The translations under genes were made by a program, and so were the position numbers. A DNA stretch of 64,000 bases from Kitasatospora kifunensis. Its GTDB lineage: Bacteria > Actinomycetota > Actinomycetes > Streptomycetales > Streptomycetaceae. The notes under the pieces are model-generated. The model was given only the letters and a program-made list of their open reading frames with translations, was not told the origin of the DNA and ran no database searches. Below, in pieces: positions 1-9,149 of this stretch; within the stretch, counting starts at the first letter, position 1, and the number at the start of each line of letters is the position of its first letter. The DNA lies in the NCBI RefSeq assembly GCF_014203855.1, contig NZ_JACHJV010000001.1, forward strand, positions 744,001 through 808,000, given 5' to 3'.

Positions 1-2349
1 CAGTGCCCGCTCGCCCAGCGCGTCGCCGCCCTGGTCGGTGAGGGTGACGCGGGCGGTGGCGCTGAGGCCGAACCAGGTGTTGGCGGGGTTGTCGAGGGTC
101 CAGGGCGCCTCGGCCACGTCCACGTCGGGTAGGGCGAAGCCGCGGCCGATCACGGCGTCGGCGACCTCGCTGACCGGCAGCGTACCTGGCAGGTCGAGCG
201 GGAAGCGCAGTCGCAGCAGGCGGTCGGCGCTGGCGTGGTCGATCACCCGGGTGCGGCAGTCGACGCGGTCGATGCCCTGCCAGAGCGTGACGATCTGCTC
301 GTAGTCCAGACCGTCGACGGTACCCGTGGCCACCAACCGCTCGCCCAGCGGCCCGACTTCGCGCCGCACCACGGCGGCACTGGTCCGCGAGCCGACCACC
401 GGCCCCTTGGGCACCAGATGCCAGGGGCCCTCACCGAAGTCGGGGTGCTGCGGGTACTCCTCGTACATCCGCAGCTCGTTGCCGATCTGCTCGGGGCTGA
501 TCAACTCCCGCCCGTGCGCCTTGTCCTGGACGCTGCTCAGGCCGCCACCACGCTCGGGGTCGGCGGTGACCCGGTACCGCTGGTTCTCGACGGTCAGGCC
601 ATCAGCCTGCTGCCACAGGGCATCTGATGGACCGTCGACCAGGCGCCAGGTACGCCAGCCGAGCGCGGGCACCAGGTCGGCATGGAAGTAGAGGGTGCCA
701 CGGTCGACGGCGCAGGCCACCAGCGCCTCGGTGTCGTCCAGCACCCGCACCTGGGTGAGGCCGGCGGGCAGGCGCACCGAGACGGTGCCCGAGCGGTCGA
801 AGGAGAGCGTGTTGGTGACCACCACGGCGTGCCGGCCCGCACCGCTGGTGTCGATCCGGGCGACCAGCGCGTTAAGCGCGGTGTCCCGCACCTGGGCGGC
901 CAGATCGTGGGCCTCGCGCCAGCCGCCGAGCAGGTCGAGGTAGACCTGGTCGGACTCCGAACCGGTGATCGCGTCATGGTGGGCACCATAGGCCAGGTGC
1001 CGCCAGACCTTGTCGAGGGCGGCCTGCGGATAGCCGCCCAGGTTCTGCAGCGCGGCCAGGGTGGCGAGCTTCTCGGCGTCCAACGCGGCCACCTCGCCAG
1101 CCCGTTGGGCCTGCTTGGTGTCGATGTAGGAGACGTCCTTGCCGGTGTAGACCGGGTTCATGTCGCGGGTCTGCGGGCTGGGCCGGCGCCCGCTGGCGGC
1201 GAGTTCCTCGCGCACCGCGGTCAGGAAGTCACGCGGGATCGCGCATTCGAACCGCGGCCAGACGTACTTCTGGGCCCAGGAGCGGTGGATCTCGGTGACC
1301 CACTTGTTCGGCGGCGTGTAGTCGGTACCGACCGGCAGCAGCAGGTTCTTGGTCGCACCGACCGGCTTGAGCTTGCGGTACAGCTCGTAGACGGCCGCCT
1401 CGGCGGTGGCCAGGTCGGCGGAGGAGTCCATCCACCAGCCGGCCGAGTAGTGGTTGGGCATGTAGTGGGTCAGCACGCCACGCCCCGAGGGCGAGAGCCA
1501 CTCGAACTCGCTGGGGAACTGCATGACGGTGGCGTCGTCCTTGGCCACCTGGAAGTTCTTCTGGATCGGGCCCCACTGGTGGAACGGGCCGCGCGCCCAG
1601 GCGCTGCCGGTGAGGCCCGCGTCGGCCAAGTAGCCGGGGAACTGCGGGTCGTGGCCGAAGACATCCAGCTGCCAGGCGGTCTGCGGGTCGCCGCCCAGGA
1701 TCTCGCGCTGGTAGCCGATGCCGTAGACCAGGTTGCGGATGGTGGTCTCGGCGCCGGTCAGGTTGGTGTTGGGCTCGTTGTAGGTGCCGCCGACCAACTC
1801 GACCTGGCCGCGCTCCAGCAGCAGGCGCAGGTCCGCGCGGCGTTCCGGGTGCTGGTCGAAGTAGGGCTTGAGGTAGTCGACTTCGGCGAGCACGAACTTG
1901 TAGACCGGGTCGCGCAGCGCCAGCTCCAGGTGCGCGTCCACCAGGGCGAAGCCGTTGCGTTCCCACAGCGGTCGGGTGGTGGCGTCACCGGAGAGCAGTT
2001 CCCAGGGGGAGGTGTAGGCGGCCTGGGTGTTCCACCACACCGGGTCGTAGTGGAAGTGCGAGATCAGGTACATGGTCCAGCCCGGCTCGGCGACCGTGAC
2101 CTGGGCCTCGGCGCTCGCCTCACCGGCTCTGACGGTGACGGGGAGTTCGGTGCCAGGGGCGGCGTCCGGGGGCAGGTCGAGCGGGACCTCGACGGTGCCC
2201 GTGCCGGTCGCCTCGCCCCGCACGCCCGGTCCGTGGACGGTGATCGGGGTGGGCGGACCTTCGATGGTCACCCGCAGCACCTGGCGGGGTGCCTGTGCGG
2301 TGCCGACGAACAGGTCGGTGCATTCGACGGCGGTGATGGCGACCGGCAC
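1..2349 (-). CDS. GH38 alpha-mannosidase (3' end cut by window edge)
   Basis: Predicted cytoplasmic retaining alpha-mannosidase; 783 residues are visible and the frame is open to base 1. About 95 residues of beta-rich N-terminal domain precede the catalytic start motif HYDPVWW (residues ~100-106), whose His and Asp are the GH38 metal ligands. The probable nucleophile is Asp ~229 in QLDVFGHDPQF, followed by GLTGSAWARGPF. No signal peptide is seen. The GTG start at 2349 is chosen for AGAGAGGA about 8 bases upstream. The gene lies 87 bases after the GH18 gene on the same strand and is probably co-transcribed. It differs clearly from the second GH38 at 9226, so the pair may cleave different alpha-mannosyl linkages (inference). 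Confidence 0.88.
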   Translation of the reverse strand, partial: MPVAITAVECTDLFVGTAQAPRQVLRVTIEGPPTPITVHGPGVRGEATGTGTVEVPLDLPPDAAPGTELPVTVRAGEASAEAQVTVAEPGWTMYLISHFHYDPVWWNTQAAYTSPWELLSGDATTRPLWERNGFALVDAHLELALRDPVYKFVLAEVDYLKPYFDQHPERRADLRLLLERGQVELVGGTYNEPNTNLTGAETTIRNLVYGIGYQREILGGDPQTAWQLDVFGHDPQFPGYLADAGLTGSAWARGPFHQWGPIQKNFQVAKDDATVMQFPSEFEWLSPSGRGVLTHYMPNHYSAGWWMDSSADLATAEAAVYELYRKLKPVGATKNLLLPVGTDYTPPNKWVTEIHRSWAQKYVWPRFECAIPRDFLTAVREELAASGRRPSPQTRDMNPVYTGKDVSYIDTKQAQRAGEVAALDAEKLATLAALQNLGGYPQAALDKVWRHLAYGAHHDAITGSESDQVYLDLLGGWREAHDLAAQVRDTALNALVARIDTSGAGRHAVVVTNTLSFDRSGTVSVRLPAGLTQVRVLDDTEALVACAVDRGTLYFHADLVPALGWRTWRLVDGPSDALWQQADGLTVENQRYRVTADPERGGGLSSVQDKAHGRELISPEQIGNELRMYEEYPQHPDFGEGPWHLVPKGPVVGSRTSAAVVRREVGPLGERLVATGTVDGLDYEQIVTLWQGIDRVDCRTRVIDHASADRLLRLRFPLDLPGTLPVSEVADAVIGRGFALPDVDVAEAPWTLDNPANTWFGLSATARVTLTDQGGDALGERAL

Positions 2350-2436
2350 GGGTCGATCCTCTCTGGTGAACGGTCAAACGGTCGAACGGCTAGGCAGTGG
2401 AACGGTCACACGGCGAACTGCCACGCGTCGGAAAAG

Positions 2437-3396
2437 CTAGGAGCCCATCGCGCTCTTGGCCGCCGCGTACCAGGAGGCCGGTCCGGTGCCGTTCACCGGA
2501 ACGGCGTTGAAGTACTCCCAGCCCGCCACGCCACCGAAGTTGGCGTACTCGCCGACCAGCGAGTTCAGCGTGCCGCTCAGCTGGCTCGGGTCGATGTAGC
2601 CCGAGCAGTTGGCGGAGTTGGTGACGGTGCCGGCGACCACCCGGGAGGGGTCGAAGCCGTTCTGGATCACGGCGTCGTAGGCGGAGGTGTCGCTCAGGTC
2701 GCCCCAGCCGCAGTAGAACTGGGCGTTGTACCAGGAGATCTTGCTGCCCATGTCCTGGTCCAACTGGCTGTAGCTGAAGCCGCCGGAGAAGTTCGAGCCG
2801 CCGGACAGGTCGCTGGCCACCGGCGCGAGGTTGACGATGAAGTTGCTGCCGAAGTCGGTGTGCAGCTGGTTGATCAGGTGCTCGGTGTCGGCGAGCGAGA
2901 AGGTCTCCTCCATGTCGAGGTCGACCCCGTCGAAGTGGTAGGTGCGCAGCGTGTCGCGCAGCTGCGGGTAGTAGGTGTTGAAGTCGTTGTGCAGGTCGGC
3001 GTAGCTGCCCTGGGCGGCGCCGCCGAGCATCGCCTCCACGTGCGCGCCGGACTGCTGCAGCGTGGCGAGGTCCTGCCACATCTGGGTGTACTTCGAGGAG
3101 GACGGCGGGTCGTCGTTGAGCGTGATGCTCTTGCCCGCGTTGAGGTGGAAGGCGGCCACGTCGATGTCGGTGGCGGTGTTCTGCAGCGGCAGCGGCGAGA
3201 CGTAACTCCCGTTGCTGTACTGGGTCTGGTAGTAGGCCACGACGTGGTGCGCGGGGGTGGTGCGATGGTGCAGCGCGGCGGCGTCGTGGTGCGTGCTGCT
3301 GTCGGCGGGCGCGTGGGCACTGGCGGTACCGGCGGTGAGCGCGAGGGCGCCGACCGCGAGCAGGGCCGTGCAGGCACGAGCGAGGCGACCCGACAT
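2437..3396 (-). CDS. Secreted GH18 endo-beta-N-acetylglucosaminidase-like hydrolase
   Basis: 319 residues. An N-terminal signal peptide (Arg-containing n-region, ALLAVGALALTAGTASA) indicates export. The GH18 catalytic signature DGVDLDME is at residues 156-163, with Glu163 the acid/base; other conserved strands include VAYYQTQY and NAQFYCGWG. The compact single-domain size and absence of chitin-binding modules resemble GH18 endo-beta-N-acetylglucosaminidases, especially the fungal Endo-T type, more than multidomain chitinases. Such an enzyme cuts the GlcNAc-GlcNAc bond of N-glycans outside the cell. The neighbouring alpha-mannosidases, GH5 beta-mannosidase and sugar importer support this. A plain chitinase remains possible. 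A palindromic candidate operator lies about 77 bases upstream. Confidence 0.8.
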   Translation of the reverse strand: MSGRLARACTALLAVGALALTAGTASAHAPADSSTHHDAAALHHRTTPAHHVVAYYQTQYSNGSYVSPLPLQNTATDIDVAAFHLNAGKSITLNDDPPSSSKYTQMWQDLATLQQSGAHVEAMLGGAAQGSYADLHNDFNTYYPQLRDTLRTYHFDGVDLDMEETFSLADTEHLINQLHTDFGSNFIVNLAPVASDLSGGSNFSGGFSYSQLDQDMGSKISWYNAQFYCGWGDLSDTSAYDAVIQNGFDPSRVVAGTVTNSANCSGYIDPSQLSGTLNSLVGEYANFGGVAGWEYFNAVPVNGTGPASWYAAAKSAMGS

Positions 3397-3472
3397 GGTT
3401 ACCTCCCGGGGTGGGGGTGGGTGAGGGTGGTCGCGGAGCGTCCGCCGATCGTCGGACGCTCCGCCCCGGGAC

Positions 3473-3488
3473 GCTAAAGCGATTTAGC
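3473..3488. promoter_or_regulatory. Candidate LacI-family operator upstream of the GH18 gene
   Basis: GCTAAA-GCGA-TTTAGC has perfect 6-base arms around a central CG, the layout typical of LacI-family sites. It lies in the promoter region of the GH18/GH38 genes and 71 bases past the end of the LacI gene. It shares the CTAAA half-site with the palindrome at 4644-4654. Confidence 0.55.
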
Positions 3489-3558
3489 TCCCCCGTCAAT
3501 GCTTTCGTCGCTGCCGGGCCGATGGGGGCGGGAGGCAGCGGCGAGGGCCGCCGCACGG

Positions 3559-4578
3559 TCAGCGCCGCGGCACCGCCGTGCTCTCGCGGACCGTCAGGCG
3601 CGGGGTGGGCGTCTTGAGGTCGGCGGCCGCCGCCGGATCGTCCAGCACCGCGAGCAGCGTCTGGGCGACCTGCTCGCCGAGCGTGAAGGTGTCCCGGGAG
3701 AGCGCGGTGAGCGGCGGGTGCACGATCCGGGCCAGCACCGAGTCGTCGAAGGAGACGATGGAGAGCTCGCCCGGCACCGCCACGCCCATCTCGGTGGCCA
3801 CCCCGAGCCCCGCCACCGCCATCACGTCGCTGTCGTAGATGATCGCGGTCGGCCGCTCCCGGCGGGCCAGCAGGGTGCGGGTGGCGGCGGCCCCCTCGGC
3901 GTCGCTGAAGTCGGTGGGCAGCGAGAGCGCCTCGGTCAGGCCCAGCCGCTTCGCCGCGTCACGCAGCGCGCGGATCCGGCGCTGGGTGTGCTGGAAGGCC
4001 GGCAGGCCGGCCAGGTGGGCGATCCTGCGGTGGCCGAGCGCGGCCAGGTACTCCACGATCGAGAGCATCGCCTCCCGGTCGTCCGCCCACACGCTGGGCA
4101 GCTTGCCGTGCTTTCCGGGGCCGCCCAACACCACCGTGGGCATGCCGAGTTCCTCCAGCACGTCGATCCGCGGGTCGCGCACCTGGAGGTCGACCAGGAC
4201 GAAGCCGTCCACCCGGTGCTCGGAGGCCCAGCGCCGGTACACCTCGATCTCGGCCGCGGTGTCCTCGACCACCAGCAGCTGCAGCGCGGTCGAGTGGACC
4301 GAGAAGCCGGCCTGCAGGCCGGAGAGCAGCTGGGCGAAGAACGGTTCGAGTCCCAGGGTGCGGGCCGGGCGTGCCAGCACCAGGCCGACCGCCCCGGCGC
4401 GGGCACCGCCCAGGGCCCGGGCGGCGCTGTGCGGGCGCCACTTCATCTCCTCCGCGACCCGCAGGATCCGGGTGCGGGTCTCCTCGCTGACCCCCGGGCG
4501 TCCGTTGAGAGCGAACGACACCGCGCCCTTGGACACCCCCGCCTGTCGGGCGATGTCGGCGATCGTCGGTCTGCCCAT
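3559..4578 (-). CDS. LacI-family repressor of the glycan locus
   Basis: 339 residues. An N-terminal HTH (RPTIADIARQAGVSKGAVSF, hinge region near residues 50-60) precedes a periplasmic-binding-protein-like sensor domain. The ATG at 4578 is chosen because it places the HTH at the very N-terminus and has AGAGGAAA upstream; the frame is open 32 codons further 5' without family similarity. The gene sits between the GH18/GH38 genes and the divergent ABC transporter operon, and palindromes sharing a CTAAA half-site are found in both flanking promoter regions. It most likely represses both transcription units until a mannose-containing oligosaccharide or GlcNAc derivative binds; the effector is inferred. 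Confidence 0.88.
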   Translation of the reverse strand: MGRPTIADIARQAGVSKGAVSFALNGRPGVSEETRTRILRVAEEMKWRPHSAARALGGARAGAVGLVLARPARTLGLEPFFAQLLSGLQAGFSVHSTALQLLVVEDTAAEIEVYRRWASEHRVDGFVLVDLQVRDPRIDVLEELGMPTVVLGGPGKHGKLPSVWADDREAMLSIVEYLAALGHRRIAHLAGLPAFQHTQRRIRALRDAAKRLGLTEALSLPTDFSDAEGAAATRTLLARRERPTAIIYDSDVMAVAGLGVATEMGVAVPGELSIVSFDDSVLARIVHPPLTALSRDTFTLGEQVAQTLLAVLDDPAAAADLKTPTPRLTVRESTAVPRR

Positions 4579-4643
4579 CGTGTTCTGTTTCCTCTCTTGA
4601 CACCTTTGCCGAGCTGGAGCATAGTCCACCAACAACTGGACCG

Positions 4644-4654
4644 GTTTAGTAAAC
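4644..4654. promoter_or_regulatory. Candidate LacI operator in the divergent lacI/ABC promoter
   Basis: GTTTA-G-TAAAC is a perfect 11-base palindrome in the 152-base gap between the LacI gene and the solute-binding-protein gene. It contains the same CTAAA/TTTAG half-site as 3473-3488, but the spacing is odd, so it may be one part of a longer degenerate site. Confidence 0.5.
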
Positions 4655-4730
4655 GCATCCACTACCCCACCCAACCTCCCCCCACACCTCGAACCTCCCT
4701 CACCTAGTCGGGCAGGACCAGGAGATATCC

Positions 4731-6023
4731 ATGCGAAGAATCCAGGCCGGCGTCACCCTCGCAGCCCTCGCGGCCCTCACGCTCACCGGCTGCGGCGTCG
4801 GCGGCAGCGGCTCGGGCACCGCCAAGCAGACCGTGGCCGCCGACGCGCCGATCAAGGGCGACATCACCTTCCAGACCTGGTCGCTGAAGAACGACAAGTT
4901 CACTCCCTACTTCAACGCCCTGATCAAGGACTTCGAGACCCAGCACCCGGGCACCAACATCACCTGGGTGGACCAGCCCGGCGACGGCTACGCCGACAAG
5001 GTGAGCAGCCAGGTCACCAGCGACAGCCTGCCAGACGTGATCAACCTTCCGCCGGACATCGCGCACTCGGTGGCCAAGGTCGGCGCGTTGCTCGATCTCA
5101 GCAAGAACGTGCCCACCCTGGGCCAGGATTACGTGCACAGCGGCCTGGCCGCCTACACCTACTCCGACCTGGGCCCCGACGGTTTCGGCCTGCCCTGGTA
5201 CCTGGGCACCGACGTCAGCTACTGGAACAAGGACATGCTCCAGCGCGACGGCCTCGACCCGAACAACCCGCCGAAGACCTTCGACGAGCTGGTCGCCCAG
5301 GCCAAGACCATGCACGACAAGTCGGGTGGCAAGGACTACCTGATGAGCCGCCCGCCGGGCCTGTCCGACATCGTCAACTCCGGCACGCCGCTGATGAGCT
5401 CCGACGGCAAGAAGTTCACCTTCAACACCGACGGCGCGGCCGCCATGCTGGACAAGTACACCGCCGCCTACGCGGCCGGCTACCTGCCGTCCAACGTGCT
5501 CACCAGCACCTACGAGGGCAACTCCACGCTGTTCAACAAGCAGCAGGTGGGCTGGACGGTGGCCGGCGGCAACTTCATCACCAGCGTCGGGCAGAGCAAC
5601 CCGAGCCTGGCCCCGCAGATCGTCCCCTCCCCCGCGCTGGACACCGCCCCGCTCTACGTCCAGGGCCTGTCGGTCTCCGCCAAGAGCAAGAACCTGCCGC
5701 TCGCGCTGGCCTTCGGCAAGTTCGTCACCGACAACGAGAACCAGGTCGCCTTCATCAAGCTGGCCCCCGGCTACCTGCCCGGCAGCGCCGCCTCGGCCAA
5801 CGACCCGGCCTACAGCAAGAGCGACGGCACCCCGCAGGGCGACGCCTCGGTGATCGCCTACCAGGACATGCAGAAGGCGGTGAACTTCACCCCGCCGCAG
5901 TGGACCGACGCCATGGACACCTACCTCAACCAGCAGGTCGCCCTGGCGATGACCGGGAAGGAGTCGGCCAAGCAGGCTCTGGACAACGCCGCCAACCGGG
6001 CGAACCAGCTGCTCGGTCAGTGA
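4731..6023 (+). CDS. ABC sugar importer, solute-binding lipoprotein
   Basis: 430 residues. A lipoprotein signal peptide ends in the lipobox LTGC (Cys about residue 22), so the protein should be anchored on the outer face of the membrane. The rest is a family 1 extracellular solute-binding protein with no catalytic motif. AGGAGATAT precedes the ATG. It is the first gene of a run (binding protein, permease, permease, GH5, GH38, ROK kinase) with short gaps. Given the secreted GH18 and the mannosidases, a mannose-rich oligosaccharide released from N-glycans is the likely ligand (inference). Generic maltose- or cellobiose-type binding proteins look similar at this level. Confidence 0.87.
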   Translation: MRRIQAGVTLAALAALTLTGCGVGGSGSGTAKQTVAADAPIKGDITFQTWSLKNDKFTPYFNALIKDFETQHPGTNITWVDQPGDGYADKVSSQVTSDSLPDVINLPPDIAHSVAKVGALLDLSKNVPTLGQDYVHSGLAAYTYSDLGPDGFGLPWYLGTDVSYWNKDMLQRDGLDPNNPPKTFDELVAQAKTMHDKSGGKDYLMSRPPGLSDIVNSGTPLMSSDGKKFTFNTDGAAAMLDKYTAAYAAGYLPSNVLTSTYEGNSTLFNKQQVGWTVAGGNFITSVGQSNPSLAPQIVPSPALDTAPLYVQGLSVSAKSKNLPLALAFGKFVTDNENQVAFIKLAPGYLPGSAASANDPAYSKSDGTPQGDASVIAYQDMQKAVNFTPPQWTDAMDTYLNQQVALAMTGKESAKQALDNAANRANQLLGQ

Positions 6024-6056
6024 GCCAGTGATCCGCCACGTTTCCTGGAGGACCCG

Positions 6057-6929
6057 ATGAAGGCCCACCGCTGGTACACCCCCTGGCTGTTGATCGCCCC
6101 CGCGCTGATCTGGCTCGCCGTCTTCAGCCTCTGGCCGGCGATCAACACCGGTGTGCTCTCGTTCACCAACGTGCACACCCTCAGCGGCGGGCAGTTCATC
6201 GGCGTGCACAACTACGCCCTGATGTGGCACGACCCGCTGCTGCGCGACGCGATCCTCAACACGCTGATCTTCATGGCGGTCTGCGTCCCGCTGCTGACCT
6301 TCCTGCCGCTGCTGCTGGCCATGCTGGTCCAGCGCACCCTGCCGTTCATGGGCTTCTTCCGGACCGTCTTCTACTTCCCGGTGATCGCCTCCGCGGTGGT
6401 GGTGGCGCTGATCTGGCAGTGGCTGCTGGACGACCGCGGCCTGGTCAACGGGCTCGGCAAGCAGATGGGCCTGATCCACTCGACCGTCCCCTTCCTGACC
6501 GACCGGTGGCTGCTGCTCTTCAGCGCCATCACGCTCACCGTCTGGAAGGGCCTGGGCTACTACATGGTGCTCTACCTCTCGGCGCTCGGGAACGTCCGCC
6601 GCGAGCTGCACGAGGCGGCCGCGGTGGACGGCGCCGGCACGGTGCGCCGCTTCTGGGCGGTGACGGTGCCCGGCGTGCGCGGCACCATGGCGCTGGTCTC
6701 GGTGCTGATCGCGGTCAACGCCATGCGCACCTTCTCCGAGCTGTACATCCTCGGCGGACGCACCGGCGGCATCGGCGGCCAGGACGTCTCGCTGGTGATG
6801 CTGATCCAGCAGGCCGCCTCGGGCAGCGACGGCCGGCTCGGCTACGCCTCCGCGCTCAGCGTGCTGCTCTTCGTGCTGACCATCGGCCCGCTGCTGCTCC
6901 TGGCCCGCTGGAACCGGAGGACCGACTGA
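6057..6929 (+). CDS. ABC sugar importer, MalF-type permease
   Basis: 290 residues with six predicted membrane segments, starting with LLIAPALIWLAVFSLWPAI. The inner-membrane-component EAA loop is present (LHEAAAVDGAGTVRRFWAVT), the surface that docks the ATPase. Good GGAGG ribosome site. The stop overlaps the start of the next permease (TGATG), so the two should be made in step. No ATPase gene lies nearby. Streptomyces commonly energises such importers with the shared MsiK ATPase encoded elsewhere, which is the expected partner here. Confidence 0.9.
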   Translation: MKAHRWYTPWLLIAPALIWLAVFSLWPAINTGVLSFTNVHTLSGGQFIGVHNYALMWHDPLLRDAILNTLIFMAVCVPLLTFLPLLLAMLVQRTLPFMGFFRTVFYFPVIASAVVVALIWQWLLDDRGLVNGLGKQMGLIHSTVPFLTDRWLLLFSAITLTVWKGLGYYMVLYLSALGNVRRELHEAAAVDGAGTVRRFWAVTVPGVRGTMALVSVLIAVNAMRTFSELYILGGRTGGIGGQDVSLVMLIQQAASGSDGRLGYASALSVLLFVLTIGPLLLLARWNRRTD

Positions 6930-7855
6930 TGACCGCCCTGTCCGACCGGGTCGAGGCCCCGCCCGCCCCCGCATCACCCGCCCCCACCGCCAAGCGCGGG
7001 CCCGGGCGGCGCCGCTCCCCCGTCTTCGACGCGGTGACCCCGCTGGGCCTGACCGCCCGCTACGGCACCCTGCTGGTGATCCTGGCCATCACGGTCGGGC
7101 CGATGCTCTGGGAGCTCTCCACCTCGCTGAAGAGCGCCTTCGAGGACGTCTACACCGCCACCCCACAACTGCTGCCGCACCACCCGACCTTCGCCAACTA
7201 CGGCAAGGTGGCGCGAGCCGTGCCGATCGGGCACTTCGCGCTCAACTCGATCATCGTGGCGGCGCTCTGCGTGGGCGGCAACCTGCTGGGCGCCACCGCC
7301 GCCGGCTACGCGCTGGCCCGGCTGAAGTTCCGCGGCCAACGGCTGGTGCTGGGCCTGTTCCTGTCCACCCTGGTGCTGCCGGGCGAGGTGACGATCATCT
7401 CGCAGTACCAGACGGTGACCAAGCTCGGCTTCGGCAACTCGCTGATCGGCGTGGCGCTGCCCGCCATGATCGGCGCACTGAACGTGCTGCTGATGCGCAA
7501 CGCCTTCCTGGCGATCCCCGCCGACGTGGAGGAGGCCGCGGTCATCGACGGGGCCACCGTCTGGCAGCGCATCCGCTACATCGCGCTGCCCAGCGTCAAG
7601 GGCACGCTGAGCGTGGTCGCCATCTTGACCTTCATCGGCGCCTGGGATGACTTCCTGTGGCCGCTGCTGGTCCTGCAGAGCCCCGACAAGCTCACCCTCA
7701 CCGTCGGCCTCGCCTCTCTGCAGAGCGTCTTCGCCACCGACCCGCGCACCCTGGCGGCCGGCGCGATGATCGCCCTGCTGCCGATCCTGGCGCTCTTCGT
7801 GGCGCTGCAGCGGTTCTTCTTCCGCGGCGTCGGCGAGGGTGCGGTGAAGGGCTGA
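6929..7855 (+). CDS. ABC sugar importer, MalG-type permease
   Basis: 308 residues. A Pro/Ala-rich cytoplasmic N-terminus of about 40 residues is followed by six membrane segments and the EAA loop VEEAAVIDGATVWQRIRYIA. Start at the ATG overlapping the previous stop, with GGAGG eight bases upstream. A much longer upstream frame in phase is antisense-like Arg/Ala-rich translation of the first permease and was discarded. It forms the heterodimeric transmembrane channel with the previous protein. Confidence 0.9.
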   Translation: MTALSDRVEAPPAPASPAPTAKRGPGRRRSPVFDAVTPLGLTARYGTLLVILAITVGPMLWELSTSLKSAFEDVYTATPQLLPHHPTFANYGKVARAVPIGHFALNSIIVAALCVGGNLLGATAAGYALARLKFRGQRLVLGLFLSTLVLPGEVTIISQYQTVTKLGFGNSLIGVALPAMIGALNVLLMRNAFLAIPADVEEAAVIDGATVWQRIRYIALPSVKGTLSVVAILTFIGAWDDFLWPLLVLQSPDKLTLTVGLASLQSVFATDPRTLAAGAMIALLPILALFVALQRFFFRGVGEGAVKG

Positions 7856-7889
7856 TGACCAGCCGACACGTACCGGAGAACTCGAACTG

Positions 7890-9149
7890 ATGACTAACGC
7901 GATCGACGCGCCGAGGTTCGGCGTCAACTACACCCCGTCGAAGGGGTGGTTCCACCACTGGCTCGACTTCGATCTCGACGCGGTGCGGGCCGACCTGGAC
8001 TCGATCGCCGGGCTGGGCCTGGACCACCTGCGGGTCTTCCCGCTCTGGCCGCTCTTCCAGCCCAACCGGACGCTGATCCGCCCGCGCGCCGTCGAGCAGT
8101 TGGTCGCGCTGGTGGACGCGGCGGGCGAGCGCGGCCTGGACGTCGCGGTGGACGGCCTGCAGGGCCACCTGTCCAGCTTCGACTTCCTGCCCTCCTGGAC
8201 GGCCACCTGGCACCGGCGCAACATCTTCACCGACCCCGAGGTGATCGAGGGGCAGGAGAACTACCTGCGCACGCTGGCCGGCGCACTGGCCGAGCGGCCC
8301 AACTTCCTCGGTCTGACCATCGGCAACGAGATCAACCAGTTCTCCGGCGACCCGCACCCCGACCCGGACCGGATCACCCCCGAGCAGGCCGCGGCCTGGC
8401 TGCGCCGGGTGCTGGCCGCCTGCGAGCAGGGCGCACCGGGCCGGCTGCACCTGCACGCGGAGTACGACGCGGCCTGGTACCAGGACGACCACCCGTTCAC
8501 CCCGGCACAGGCCGCCCGGATCGGGGCCGTCACCGCCGTGCACTCCTGGGTCTTCAACGGCACCGCGCAGCGCTACGGCGCCAAGTCGACCGCCTCGGAC
8601 CAGCACGCCGCCTATCTGGTGGAGCTGTCCAAGGCCTGGGCCCAGGATCCGCACCGCCCGGTCTGGCTGCAGGAGGTCGGCGCCCCGGCCCCGCACATCG
8701 CCCCCGAGGCGGCGGGCGAGTTCACCGCGGCCACGGTGGCCGCCGCGCTGGACTGCCCCGACCTGTGGGGCGTCACCTGGTGGTGCTCGCACGACGTGGA
8801 CCGCTCGCTCGCCGACTTCCCCGAACTCGAATACAGTCTGGGCCTGTTGACCAACGACCAGCAGGTCAAGCCGGCCGGGCGCAGGCTGGCCGGGGCCGTC
8901 GCCGAAGCTCGGAGCAGCTTCCGCAAGCCACTGCCGCGCACCACCGCGCTCGTCCTCGACCTGCCCGTCGATGCGCCCAAGCGCTCCACCTGCGCCCCGG
9001 GCGGCGCGTTCTTCGAGGCCTTCATGCGCCTGACCGCCGACGGCGCGCGGCCCACCGCCCTGCTCGCCGAGCACGCGGCTGACCAGCAGCACCTGACGGC
9101 CCGGGGGATCACCGAGGTCGTCACGGTCGAGGACGTCGACCGGTCCTGA
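7890..9149 (+). CDS. GH5-type beta-mannosidase (GH5_18-like), N-glycan core
   Basis: 419 residues, no signal peptide, so intracellular. Clan A (beta/alpha)8 glycosidase signatures are visible: acid/base Glu147 in TIGNEINQF and nucleophile Glu262 in VWLQEVGAP. The N-terminal FGVNYTPSKGWFHHWLDFD and the R-V-F-P-L-W strand resemble bacterial GH5 subfamily 18. Characterised bifidobacterial members of that subfamily cleave the Man-beta-1,4-GlcNAc disaccharide left when N-glycans have been trimmed. Its place between the importer genes and a GH38 alpha-mannosidase supports that job. An endo-mannanase is less likely because the protein is not secreted. The subfamily assignment is by eye. Confidence 0.75.
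   Translation: MTNAIDAPRFGVNYTPSKGWFHHWLDFDLDAVRADLDSIAGLGLDHLRVFPLWPLFQPNRTLIRPRAVEQLVALVDAAGERGLDVAVDGLQGHLSSFDFLPSWTATWHRRNIFTDPEVIEGQENYLRTLAGALAERPNFLGLTIGNEINQFSGDPHPDPDRITPEQAAAWLRRVLAACEQGAPGRLHLHAEYDAAWYQDDHPFTPAQAARIGAVTAVHSWVFNGTAQRYGAKSTASDQHAAYLVELSKAWAQDPHRPVWLQEVGAPAPHIAPEAAGEFTAATVAAALDCPDLWGVTWWCSHDVDRSLADFPELEYSLGLLTNDQQVKPAGRRLAGAVAEARSSFRKPLPRTTALVLDLPVDAPKRSTCAPGGAFFEAFMRLTADGARPTALLAEHAADQQHLTARGITEVVTVEDVDRS

Noticed and set aside
682..3477. 931-codon open frame on the plus strand
   Set aside because: It is antisense to the GH38 and GH18 genes. Its Val/Gly/Arg-rich translation has no domain pattern, a usual shadow in high-GC DNA.
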